From contig JAESUZ010003490.1 in assembly GCA_017311185.1 (NCBI GenBank), positions 558,001 to 622,000 of the forward strand: DNA of 64,000 nt, in the 5' to 3' direction. The stretch is from Proteles cristata cristata (lineage: Eukaryota > Chordata > Mammalia > Carnivora > Hyaenidae). Below the pieces are notes generated by a model. It worked only from the letters and a program-made list of their open reading frames with translations. It did not search any database and was not told the DNA's origin. Shown piece after piece: positions 36,201 through 48,200 of this stretch (the first letter of the stretch is position 1; each line of letters opens with the position of its first letter). The position numbers and the translations under genes are program-made.

Positions 36201-39200
36201 TTTAGCATTACTAAGAAATATAACAATCTGATATTTAGATAAGTGATCCAGAATAACAGAATATCTTAAAAATTAGTGATTAGTGATATCAGTAGCAATT
36301 TCCCAAACCATGCCTCCACACTCCCACCATTTCTTCATTTATAAAGTAGAGATAATAATATGCTTACCTCACAGGATTATTTCATGTATTAATCACCAAG
36401 CACAGTGCCTGGCTTTGTACTTCGTAGATGTTAGTTTTTCTAAAAATGTGGATTATGTTACAGTCCTGAATCCTCAGTTATTTAATATGGAAAAAGGGGA
36501 TCATCCTAACTACCTTATGAATGAAAATGATGTCTGATATCTGCTAAGTACTTATGTACAAGGCACAATTGTAAGAATTTTAGATGGATTAGCTCATTAT
36601 CCTCATAATCATGCCCTTAAGTACAGATTCATTAGACCCACTTTGCAGCTGAGGAAAGCAAGGGTAGTGGGTAGAAGAGCTTCAGCTCTACTGGGCTGTG
36701 ACTCTGAGCCCAATGTGGTAACCACCATGGGGTATTTTCTGGTTTTTGAGATGACTCTGGAATAATATATGTAAAGACAGCAAAGCACTAGTCCATTAAA
36801 AGTTATATTATTCATCCCTTTCCATTCCTGCCTTTTCCCTGCTCTGGATCTGAATCTCTACAGAAGCAGCATCTAAAAAAGTACTCCTCTAGCTGCTTGG
36901 AGGCCTGATGGAGAAATAAACCAGGCTTAGGGCCTCAGGGAAGCATCTCAGTGGGAGGTCCATTCTGGGTGGTCCAGGGTAGGAGCAAGAACACTTGCTT
37001 TGGGAGCAGAAGGAAGAGGTTCCCAGCCAGGTTTTGCAACCACCAGCTTCATCAGTGGGACCCTTGGCAAGTCACTGACCTCTTTCACTTAAAGGTCGAA
37101 GGCCCCTTCTGGCTCTAAGATGCTATGTGATGGGTCTTCTTGACCTTAATCATTAGATTGTGGTTTGGAACAATGGTTTGAAGAAAATGTACAGACAGTA
37201 GAGCTAAATAGGAGACACTGATGGAGCAGAAGGGCCCATGTCACCTTCTTTCGGGCTATCCCAAGGACTAGCTGTGGGACTCTGGCAAGTAATTTAGCCT
37301 GTCAGAGAAAATGTCTTCATATAAAGATGGAGATAACACTAACATTCCCATCTGCATCACTGAGCTCTGTTAGAGATTACAAGAGGTAATGAATATAAAA
37401 CTGGAAACTGAACAATTACTAGTATTAGTAAAATCATTGATAGCAGGCCAAAAAGACTGGAAAACTTCAAATACAGGGTACATGGCTTTCCACTGACTAC
37501 TGGCAGATCACCGGGGGAAACATGTTCCAAGCTCAAAAGCCAAGAATATGCCTATGCCTGATTTCTTCCCAGGGCCAAGGATATAGTAGGTCCTAGCAAG
37601 TTTATAATTTTATAATAAAACTTATGCTAATTTTTTATAATTATAATTTTTTTTCTGACTTAGTGGAAGGAGGTGGTACTTTCTATAAAAGGGTGTGTGG
37701 AGTTTCAGATATGCAAAATTAAATATGCTTAGTGTTGATTAACAGTCGCCATGATCTCTTCCCTCTTCCTTGACAATGCATTTTAGCAATGCTTATGTAC
37801 ATCTGTACCGTTTTAATGGATTTATACATAATAGTTTTTCCATGTAAATGCATCTAAGTCTTATCAGCACTATTGTGGCAGTCTGCTTTTCTACTTTAGA
37901 GTAATAATTTCAAATAAAAACACATCTGGACTTATAAGGAGAGACTTTTATCAAAAAGGATTATTGCAAAGTCAGGAGAGAGATTATTGTAATAGGGAGA
38001 ACACTTTGACCATAAGATCTGTGAATGCCTCAAGAATGAAGCAAAGAGAAATTTTCTTTTATAGAGATGAGTAAACAAGGTGAGAAACCAGTGTGAGGAA
38101 GTGAGATGAAAGGTGGCATGCCTGAATAGTAGATCAGAGAATATTTTACCTCAAGGCCAATCTGTTCACACGAGGGGCTGTATACTGGCTCAGCCTGAGG
38201 GTGGGCCAACATTTAGGGGTCTGGAAGAATGAGAGAAACTTAACCAGTCTGGTTCACAAGCATTTTGTTCTGATTGATCAGTGGGGACAAGCAGTTCAGC
38301 TAATCAGTTATGAGGCAACACAAGGGAATTCTGAGGGTTTGTGTCTGGCCTTGTCACAGGTAAAGACAGGCAGCGTCTGCGAGTCTTATCTAAGTCATAC
38401 GGGGAATAGTGGTTCTTTGCAACAGGCTCTTTTCTAGAACACAAAGAAGAGGGGAGTTTCTTAACCTTCACTGTTTTTCCAAATCACAGGACTCCTGTAA
38501 AATTCATTGTTGGAAGGATGGTTGTTGTTGTTTTTTTTTTTTTAATTAAGATTGCTTTCAGTTGCAAGTAACAGGAAACTGTGCAAATAGTGACTCACAG
38601 AGGGGTTTATTTTTCTCAACAAGTAGAACAGAAGTCAGTAGTTGATGGCACTGGTTTAGCTGATCAATGATACCAGTAAAACACTGAGTCTTTTTAGTCT
38701 TCCTCCTCCTGTTTGGTACCTCTTCATTACAAAATAGCTGCTGCAGCTCCGAACATCCATATTTGAACCAGTGTAGACCAGCAAAGTTATCAGTTGTGTA
38801 CATTGCCACAGAGGTTCTCTTAGCAAGAAAGAAGGCACTATAAGCTATGGCAGATCTTCTGTTTCTTCTGGTCATTGTATTCTACACAAGAATTTACTGA
38901 TTCTCTACCACTGAATAATTTTTTATTTTATTTATAAATGGACCATTAGAAAAATATACACCAAGTTTTATAGCATGATAAATAAATGGAGACATTCTTA
39001 CAAATGGCTTTCTGGAGTTGCTTCAGGAAAGCCAAGAACTTCTTGAGGATGCTTATTTGGAACCATTTATTGAATCATCCATTGAATCTTAGATGTATAT
39101 GCAAAGAGTTTATATTTCTAATTTTAAGGAGATCTTACATGTCACTATAAAAACATTGCCCAAATCAAGGTAAGTTTTATGCCTTTTCCTATCAAATTGT

Positions 39201-42200
39201 TTGTACAATAGTACCCAATCCTAATGAGATGCTCCTGTGCTGTTGCCAAGAGTATACATTGGTACCAATTCTTAAAATCTTATAAAAAGCATAAAGAACC
39301 TTATATTTAGAAAAAGCATAAAGAACCTTTACCTTAAAATCTATCTCTAAGGAGTGTTTCCTAATGAAAAAAAATTAGAATTATGGACCAAGTTTGTTCA
39401 TATAAAATAATACTTATTCCAGCAATATTTATTTTTGTAAAAATATTGGAAACAAAGTACTGGACAAGAATAATTAAATTAGGTCTGATCTCTCTCCATA
39501 GCTTGTTAAGAATACAGGTTATTTAAACCATATTATTCCCATTTTGTAACATAGAGAACTATTTATGTACTTAAAAGAAATATGTCAAATATTACCAATA
39601 GATCTTTGAGGATTATGAGGTTACATGTCATTTTTATTTTCCTTATTCAGTTTTTTGCATTTTCTAATTTTCCTATAATGAATATTATATCTACAACTTG
39701 AAAAATTCAGTTTTTTTAATGAAAAATAAAATTGTGAGTATGTTTGCTGAGATCCTCGTCAGAAAGAAAGAATAAGTGAAAAAGTGCCTTGATCCAAGAC
39801 TTTTGGCGGGGTCTTCATTACTTGAAAAGAATGTTTTGTTGATAGACGAGGGAAGTGTTACCGAGCATTTTGTTCCTCTGGAGTCCTGGCATTTCTCTGT
39901 TCTGCCACGAAGGGGGTGTTAAAAGGAAGCTGTAACAATAGTTCATTCTTCTGTATTCACGTAAATCACATCGTTCTATTTTCTCTTTCTAAGAGAGCTT
40001 TATGTTTTTCTTTTCTGTGATATGCATAGGACTGAGGTCACTAAGGGCAGTAACTAAATTCAGAAGGGGAAGGGAACCAGTTTAAGGAAACAGTTTGTCT
40101 TAATTTATCCAGATAACCAAAGTTAACTCATGTAAGCTGAGATCATTATCTCAGTGCATAATTATCCTTTTGCTCAGTATGTATAGAAAATGGGGCCCCA
40201 GTATGCCTGAGCAGGGAATTAATTGTCTCTCTTCCAAGGTTGATTAATAAATGTGTAAGTATGTATAAACCCTTCCTATCTCCCCATCTGGGTGAGGGGA
40301 GGGCACAGGAGAGAGAAGGAGGTATTTCTCCTGATGTTTGTCCTTCCTTTAGGGTATCCATGGCACAGCATGTGAGGTGTTTAGATCTGCTAGTTTGTCA
40401 TTTGCTGGCTGGAAACCTTTGGTATAAGTTCATGTACTTTTAGAGCTGGAAGAACTTTATGAATTCCATTTCAATTGCATCTCCCATTTCTAACCAGTTA
40501 TTTTAACAGATAGATGGGATTCTTAAGCTAGGATATGTTTTTCCCTGGGTTATGCCTCCTAATCCAAGAAGCCCTTGAAGCCTCAAGATCTCTAGAAAGA
40601 TTCACCATGTTTAAACTCTTGACTTCACAATAAGACCTTGGCATGGTGTTTAAGAGGATAGTTGTATTCATGTTCGATTAGCCAATAATATTGCTTTAGC
40701 ACATGGAAGAATGTGTCATTTTAAAAGCACTATTTTTGTTTGTTTTATTTGTTTGCTTTTGGATGGAACTTAAGTTAAAAGCTTTTGGTTTAATCTTAAC
40801 AGTAATGCCTTTAGGCAAGAGGAGGGTCAGGAATTGTTAGTTGCCATTGTACAGAAAGTGAAATGTGTAACATGGCCAACTCCAGCCCAGAACCCTCACC
40901 GAGGACAGTATGGCCTCATGTGAAGAAAAAAAGAGGGGGGAAACCCATATTTTGGAATCTGGAACTGTTTTTTTTTTTTTTTTAATAAGGGGACTAATGT
41001 GATTTGAAGCTGCTGTTTTACTTTTATACACAAATTCTTTAAATATAAAGGAAGTTGTTGGCAAATTCTTTCTTGGCATTGATAAAAACAATGTGCTGTG
41101 TTTCATTATGCCCTGTGGATATCTAAAATAGTAATGTGTCCCCTGAGGAATAGCTGATTGATTATATGACACTCCCACTTGGATGTTTACTAAGCATCTC
41201 AGACTCCAAAGTAGAACTCTTGATTTCCCCACAGCTCACACATAACCTCTTCCCAAGTGTTCTTCATCTTAGAGCATGGAGCTCCAATTCACCTAGTTGT
41301 TTAAGCAGAGATTCTAAGTAATTCTTTGCTTTCTCTTCTCCACAGGCAGTCTGTCAGCACTTCCTGCTGACATGACTTCTAAATATAACTCTAAATCACT
41401 GACTTCTCTCAATCGCTGTTGTCACCTCCTTGTTCACATCATTGTCATCTCTTATCTGGATCATTGCACTGGTCCTCAAACCCATCTCCTTGCTCCCTTA
41501 TGATCTATTTTCTCCCAAACATCAAGAATCATCTTTTTATTTAGTATTTCCCTGTTTAATGTCCCTCATTGGTTTTCCTTAGTAGTTAGAACAAAATCTT
41601 TATCCCATCGCCCTGGTTTACAAAGCCCTTTGGAGTCTGGCCCCCACTATCTCTCTGACCTCAGGTCCTACCAATCCACAGTTCTCTGGATCTCATGACT
41701 TTTTGTTTTTTGAGCATGCAGGTTCATAAACCTGAAGGTCTTCCCCACACCAGGAATGAGTTTTCCTTATCTTCCCATGGCTAGATCCTCCTAATATTGA
41801 GAATAAAATGCTCTGATAAAGGTTATCCCTCATTGAGGTCTTTCCTGACCATCTGATTATATAGAACACCCTTTCTCCCCAAACAGGCACCACTGATGAC
41901 TGTTATATATATATCCTTTCCTTATATCCTATTCAAATGATCTAGATGGCATTTATAGCCACCGCCACCACCACCGATGTCTACAATAAATGTAAGACCC
42001 ACTAGAGCAGGGGCCTCATCTACTTTTTTATCATCATGTTACCAAGACCACAGAGGAGGTATTCAATAATTGGTGTTGTATGAACAGCTGCTTTTCATAT
42101 GCTGTGTCTTCTGGCTTCTCTCTGTTTGGAAATCAATAGGTTGTTTTGCCTGTTCTGTTTCTACAGCAGACTGGACTTTATGAGTATAAAGTCTTTGGTG

Positions 42201-45200
42201 TTCTGGACGATTGCCCACCCGATTTACTTGCAGATGTCTATATGGACTTAGACTACAGAAAACAGTGGGACCAATATGTTAAAGGTGAATAACATCTATT
42301 ATTTTTTTAAAAAATAACATCTAGAAAATAGAATCTATTGTTACTTATTCTAGCTAGTAGAAAGCAACAGTAATTTCCACTATGTTATGTTTTATTTTTA
42401 ATTTTGGCAGGAAAGTCTTAAGTGTTGGGCTGAAATGTGCCTTTGTGATTCCCTTAGCAACCACTCTCCAATTTGCTCTGGGGGCTACTTTGTTCTCACT
42501 GTAAGTTCATCATCATCTCACATATCGAGGTAGTCATAGGTGGCTTCTTAGATGAGGTGGTGTCCAAGCTTTGGTTTGGAAGTTGAACCAAAGTTTTATC
42601 AAGAATAATAATGCATATAGGTGAGAGGGTGAGAAGGTGAGGGGATGGGTGGCTTGAGGCCATTTGAGGCCCAGAGAACAGCATGAGTAAAAGGGAGCAT
42701 CAAACAATATGGTATGTTCAAAAACTGTGAGTAGTTTGGTTTTATTGCGTTGTTGGGGTAGTAGATCTAGAGGTAGAGTGGGAGGAAGGCCCAGAGCCCC
42801 AAGGCAGCAGTCTGGCCACCAGGCTCCAGTTCTTAGACTTTGCCCTGAAAATCAAGTAGGAGGGGAAGAGTGATGCTCTGAAGGAGAATGCCAACTATGA
42901 AAGGCATTGAGTAGGGGTTCCTCCTGTCACTTAAAGGTGGGAGTGGCCTCTGCCAAATCAGTCACAGAATAGAACTGCAAAATTAGCCAACGGGCAGGTA
43001 CACTCTGAAAGACCTTTGCTATAGTCAGGATTTTGGTTGCAAGGAACAAAAAGCTAACAAATGCCAGTGTAAGAAATGGAAAAAGTTTATTGATTTCATG
43101 GCATTGAAAAGTCCAGGACTATCTGACTTCCAGGACAGCTGCATTTAATGCTTAAATAAGTTTTCCACGTTGACTCAGTTTTCTTCTGAGTTGACCTAAT
43201 TCTCAGGCAGATTCTTATGTCATGGCAAAGATGGCCACCAGAAGATCCAGGCTTATGTCTAACCATATAAATACTCCACAGGAACAGGAAGGAGCCTTCC
43301 ACTAAACTGCTCACAGAGGCTACAGTCCCAGAATTTGCTCTCATGGCATCCTGTGGATATTTGCCATGTGTGGTCTCCTAGTGTTTTCTAGTACCCTTTC
43401 TATCTAGGGGGAGCTGTGATGCTTGTCCCTTCAAGGGAGAAGCCAGGTGTTCTTTGTCCCAGTTTCCTCAACAGCCATGGTTCAGGGATGTAATATAGAC
43501 GTTGCCAGTAAGACACACATGCAGGTTCAATGTGAGAGAGAACTACATGAGGAAGCAGGCAGCGTGCAAAGTCAATTTTCTGGTGATGGTCAGGGCTAAA
43601 TGTCTGACACTGGGAGAAATAGTTGCAGAGACTCTGATGTTTGGTACTTGACGTCAACCATTCACGCTATGGTATCTAGTCCAGTAGCAGCAGTTTGGCT
43701 TTTCTGGAACAATCCTGAGGTTCTAAGCACAACTCTGGTCCTTCCACATATTCTGTGAGCTACCTGAGGGCCTTTAAAAAGCTACTTTTTGGCTTTAACT
43801 TGCAAGTGATAAGGTAAGCCCCTGGCCAGATGCACCGACCTGAATGAATCACTGTGGCCACATCTTGCTCATTTTCCTGAAATTAATGCTGAGACAGTCC
43901 TGCTTAAACCACCTAGTTGAGGAGGGGAAGGGTGAAGGAGAATGGAGATCACTGATCCAAGAAGGGGGAGGTGATGCTGAGTATGCAAAGGTCACAGATG
44001 TCTACTTCTTCCCTTCCTCTCAAGGGCTGTCTTTAGTCTCATGTGGTACCAATGGGCAAACTCTTTAATCCATGGTCTGCTTCTAATAGATTTTCTTTCC
44101 AAAGCTGAATTAAAGAATACATTTCCCCCATCAGCATCTCCTTAAGGGGTTCTCATGTTTACTTCAGCAGCCTTGGCTTGCCTCCTTCTCTAAATGGTTA
44201 GCATGAAGGCATACTGCACAGCTTGGGGTCAGAGGGTGTGCATGTCATTGAATTCTTTTTATTTCTCCAGCGAAAGTTAGCTGGTGTTTGCTCACAATAG
44301 AATGATGGAATTAAAGGAAATCTGGTCATTGTAGCCACCATAGTATGTAAAGAAACAGAGGAGAGAAGCAAGACACTTAGGGTTAGCCACAGTTATGCCA
44401 CTTCCTAGGTGTTTAGGAAGGACACTGCCCTCTCTAGAACCTTCATTTCCCAGATGAACACACTAGACTGGGTGACTCAATCCAGGGCTAGCCGTCAATT
44501 ATCTAGAGAGCTCAGAAGCAAGACTGTCGGTACTCTAGTGACATCTGCTGGTTGCCCTGATTTTAAAACCTGAACGTTTATTTTTGGATGCCTGATTTTG
44601 TTTCATTGTATGTACTTGAGAATCTTGCTTGTGCTATACAATGGACATGTTTTGTTATTTATTTCTACTGTGTTTTAGTGTCTACTAGATTCTGCCCTTG
44701 GGCAACAAGCTTTTAGCATTAATGAATCTATCTTATTTTTTCCTAGAATTCTGTGCCTTATGAGTTAGTGGTTTATCATACCCTCAGAGATCATCATACC
44801 TTGTTAACTAAAGCCCAGAAGGCTTCCAGATACATTAACTTCTTTTGTTCTCCTTAGAACTCTATGAAAAGGAATGCAATGGAGAAACCGTGGTGTACTG
44901 GCAAGTGAAGTACCCTTTTCCCATGTCCAACCGAGATGTATCCTTTCTCAAGGCACACCACTACTTGACTTTCTAAGTGTTCTGTGCCCCTTAGCCATCG
45001 CCCAGGGGTGTCACGCCCACAGCAATGTGGACACTGTTGTCCTTTGATTCTTGCAGAAACACCTGCTAAAGCTGTTGCTTCTTGTGTGGCTTTTGGAGAC
45101 CTCAGAGTGTGATGTCTGGGCCTGACCATGTGGGGCATCTATGATTGTGGTCACTGGAGGGCAGGTTCAGACTTCCCTGAAAAGTTTTCTAAGGTTTGAA

Positions 45201-48200
45201 TTTGTTGGGCTCCATACAAGAGGACCTGGAGAGAAGTTTTTATAGAGTGTTTAATACATTTCCCCAGTCTAGAGGTGGAAGTGAGCACCCAGGGAGGTAT
45301 AGTGACAGAGACATGCATATAGACTGCAACTCAGGCCCCCACTTTTCCAGCTCTCTGGATCTCCCCTTCAGATTTATTGACCCCAAAGCAGTCCCACCTT
45401 GACTGCTGACTCTGGGTACTGGGGGTATGCTTCTTCCCCAGTTTCCTTGTTTATCATTAAAACAGTTGAATGGAATGTGGGGAGTTTTAGCCAACACTAT
45501 AAGGTTCCTAGAGGCCCTTCAAAACAAGCCTCCTACGGGGGATGGAATTTGAAGGACTGGCAGGGTGGGGGCAGGATGACTGATGGGTGAGGTTTCCACT
45601 CCTTCACTGTCCTCTTCAATCACAGTAAAACCAGGTGTTTTACAGACTGAGTTGCCCCAGACGGTCCTTTCAGCAAAGTGTCTTGTGGATTAAAAAAAGT
45701 TTGGGAAACCACCAAATTTCTAGCTCTGGCATTATACAGTTTATATGTTCCTAAATAATTATTCTCGAGAAAGAGAAAGAGCATGCGGGTATATTTTATA
45801 GAAATTGCTTACGTGTGTGTTTGTGTCTAAGCTTATGTGTTTACCCTGGCTTCTACTAGATTATAAATCCATGAGGGTTTATTTCTTGGTCACATACTGC
45901 TGGGTAGTTTGTACACATATGGTATGTATTTCAACAAATCGTGGATTACTTAATTCTTAGATTTTATGTGGTTTTCTCTGATCCGGCTGACAACTGTGCA
46001 AAGTGAGTACTATCATCCCCATTTCATAACCGAGGGAACTGAGGCAAAGAGAAGTCCAGAACTTTGCTCTGATTCACCCACTCGTGGGTGGCAGAGGCAG
46101 GTTCTGGACCCAGGTGCAGCTGTTTCCAGAAATGGTGACCTTGACCAGGGCATCAGCCCATTGCTCTGACTTCACTGTGACACTGCTGGGTAGATCTTAG
46201 AAGTGGACACTTGGGCTACTTGAAGTTCTAGTTAATTGGCTTTCCTGGCCCCACAATCCCACAGTGAAGCACATATGTCTCCACTAAGGGTTAAATTTTT
46301 GAGAACAGAGAACAGTGCAGTGGAAAAGAACATTCAATAGGACCCAGAGATCCCACACTGACTGTGAGCTTATGCCCTGATTTTGTTGTGTGACCTTGGA
46401 AAAGTCCCTTCTCTGGGCCTCAGTGACCTGATGGTTGTCTGGTCACAGGCTCTATCGAATGCTGGACCTCCCAACCCTTCGAAGACCTCTGCCAAGTCTT
46501 AATCAATATGTCAGTTAATTTTTCCTCAATGGAATGTCAGGCGATATCTATCATGAGCTGAGCAAGTCTTAGGAGGCAGTGGGACAATTTTGGCCGTGAG
46601 AAAATAGAGTCCTGGGGGAGGAAAGCCAGAGCCAAAGCAAATTCATTTCTTCCCCCAAACATTTAAGAGCAAGGGTAGCAGCCCATCCCACAGGGCACCT
46701 GAGTGAGGGCAGGGGCCACTGTGGGTGCCGCAGAGAATGAGGTGGTATAGGGCGATGGTTGTTGCTGCTGCAGTAAGTATAATGTGTTATACTTAGAGTG
46801 ATCTTTAAAAAATTGTTTAGGCTTTGAATTCCTTCTAGTGTGAAACCTAAAATTTTGCTGAGGGCTGTCTAGCTATGAAAGTCTAACTAGGTTTTGGAGC
46901 CAGATCTGGGTTTGCATTCAGATTCCAGTTGAGCTATGGAGTGTTTAGCAAGTTTCTCTACTTCTCTGAGCCTCAATTTTGTCGTCTGTAGGATGGGGAA
47001 ACTTAAACCAAAATCACAGGGACCTTTTCAGGATCAAAACTGATGCTATATGTGAAGCAAATAGTAAAGGCTCAATAAATGGTAACTCTCACTGTTTCTT
47101 AGGATTAAATTATCCTCCCTAGAATAGTGCCAAATACATAGTGAGTGTTCTATGAGTGTTGATTGAGATGAAATGGCTTTATTGCTGGTGAATCAATGTT
47201 AATCCAGAGAGGACATCAGCCTACTCAATGTTCAGGTGCTTAGGTTTCTTCCTATGGCCAGCAGATGCAAGTAACATTGCTTGACCATCCTCTGGGCTTA
47301 GAAGTCAGCAACTGAAGCTTTGGGGAAGGGCAGGACAAAGCTTATGGGGTGCCTGTTCTTCTCTGGTTCCTCCCATGCCCCCACCAAGCATGCCTGCTGA
47401 ACGGTGTAACCCCCTTTCCTACAGAGGGAAACTTTGCATCAGAAACAGTGAGTAACTAATGCAGAATCATACCGCGGATCAATCCTCTAATATCTCATAG
47501 TGCCTTCTTGGAGAAAGGAAGAGTTTCTCTATATAATTAAAAGCATCAAGGACTCATTCACAGGTAGGTAAGGCATGCTGTCAAATCAAGCAGTATGGGA
47601 CACAGTCTGGCAGAGCAGGCAGAGAGACAGGGCAGGTAAGTGAAGTAACAATATAAGAGGCAGATGCTGGGTGGGAAGAACAGAATCATCTCCCTTTGCC
47701 CCTGGCTTGTGGAGTTTCCTGCTGCCCATCTGTAATGCTGGCACTGACATCATGCCTTGACTGGGAGTATAGTACATCTACATCCGGCAGCGGCAAGAGC
47801 TGGACATGGAAGGGCGGAAGATCCATGTGGTCCTGGCCCAGAGCACTTCTGTGCCTCAGTTTCCTGAGAGGTCTGGTGTGGTCCGGGTAAATCAGTATAA
47901 GCAGAGCCTGGCAATTGAGAGTGATGGCAAGAAGGGGAGCAAAGGTAAGGCAGGGTGCATGGTGGTGCACTGACTCGGCCACTGTATCGAGACCACGCTG
48001 ATTGTGAGGCATGTAAAGTGCATGGTGCTTATTCCCTGAGGTCAGAGATTGGGCACAGGTACAAGACGAACAAGGGGCTGACACCTGGAGAGAGACTCCA
48101 TTGTCTCCCAGAAACCTGAGTGCATGGTGGACATTTGGATCTGACTCAACCCATTCTGTCCTGACTCTTGCACTGTCCAGATGAAACCAGAACCAGAAAG

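Larger units (their letters stand above)
25493..42166 (+). other. PCTP: PCTP intron 1 (16.7 kb)
   Basis: The intron runs from GTAGCG to TTTCTACAG. It holds six SINEs (27272, 27508, 31388, 33155, 33409, 33983), two hAT-Charlie-like relics, an L2, several MIRs, two old L1 pieces and a 55-bp L1 tail insertion. No additional PCTP-like exon was recognised. Confidence 0.9.
42285..44857 (+). other. PCTP: PCTP intron 2 (2.6 kb)
   Basis: U2-type intron, GTGAAT to CTCCTTAG. It contains an ancient dispersed repeat at about 43018-43350, related to one at 38560, and a MIR at 44370-44475. Nothing coding was recognised. Confidence 0.9.
44938..47772 (+). other. PCTP: PCTP intron 3, U12-type (2.8 kb)
   Basis: The 5' splice site is GTATCCTTTC, an exact match to the U12-type consensus (RTATCCTTT). 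Near the 3' end TGCCTTGAC at 47753-47761 differs by one base from the U12 branch consensus TTCCTTRAC. Its branch A at 47760 lies 12 nt before the exon, inside the usual window, and there is no pyrimidine tract. The intron should therefore be removed by the minor spliceosome. The ends are GT-AG rather than AT-AC. The interior holds three MIR relics. Confidence 0.88.

Noticed and set aside
47686..48084. 132-codon minus-strand frame over PCTP exon 4
   Set aside because: It is the antisense shadow of a real coding exon.
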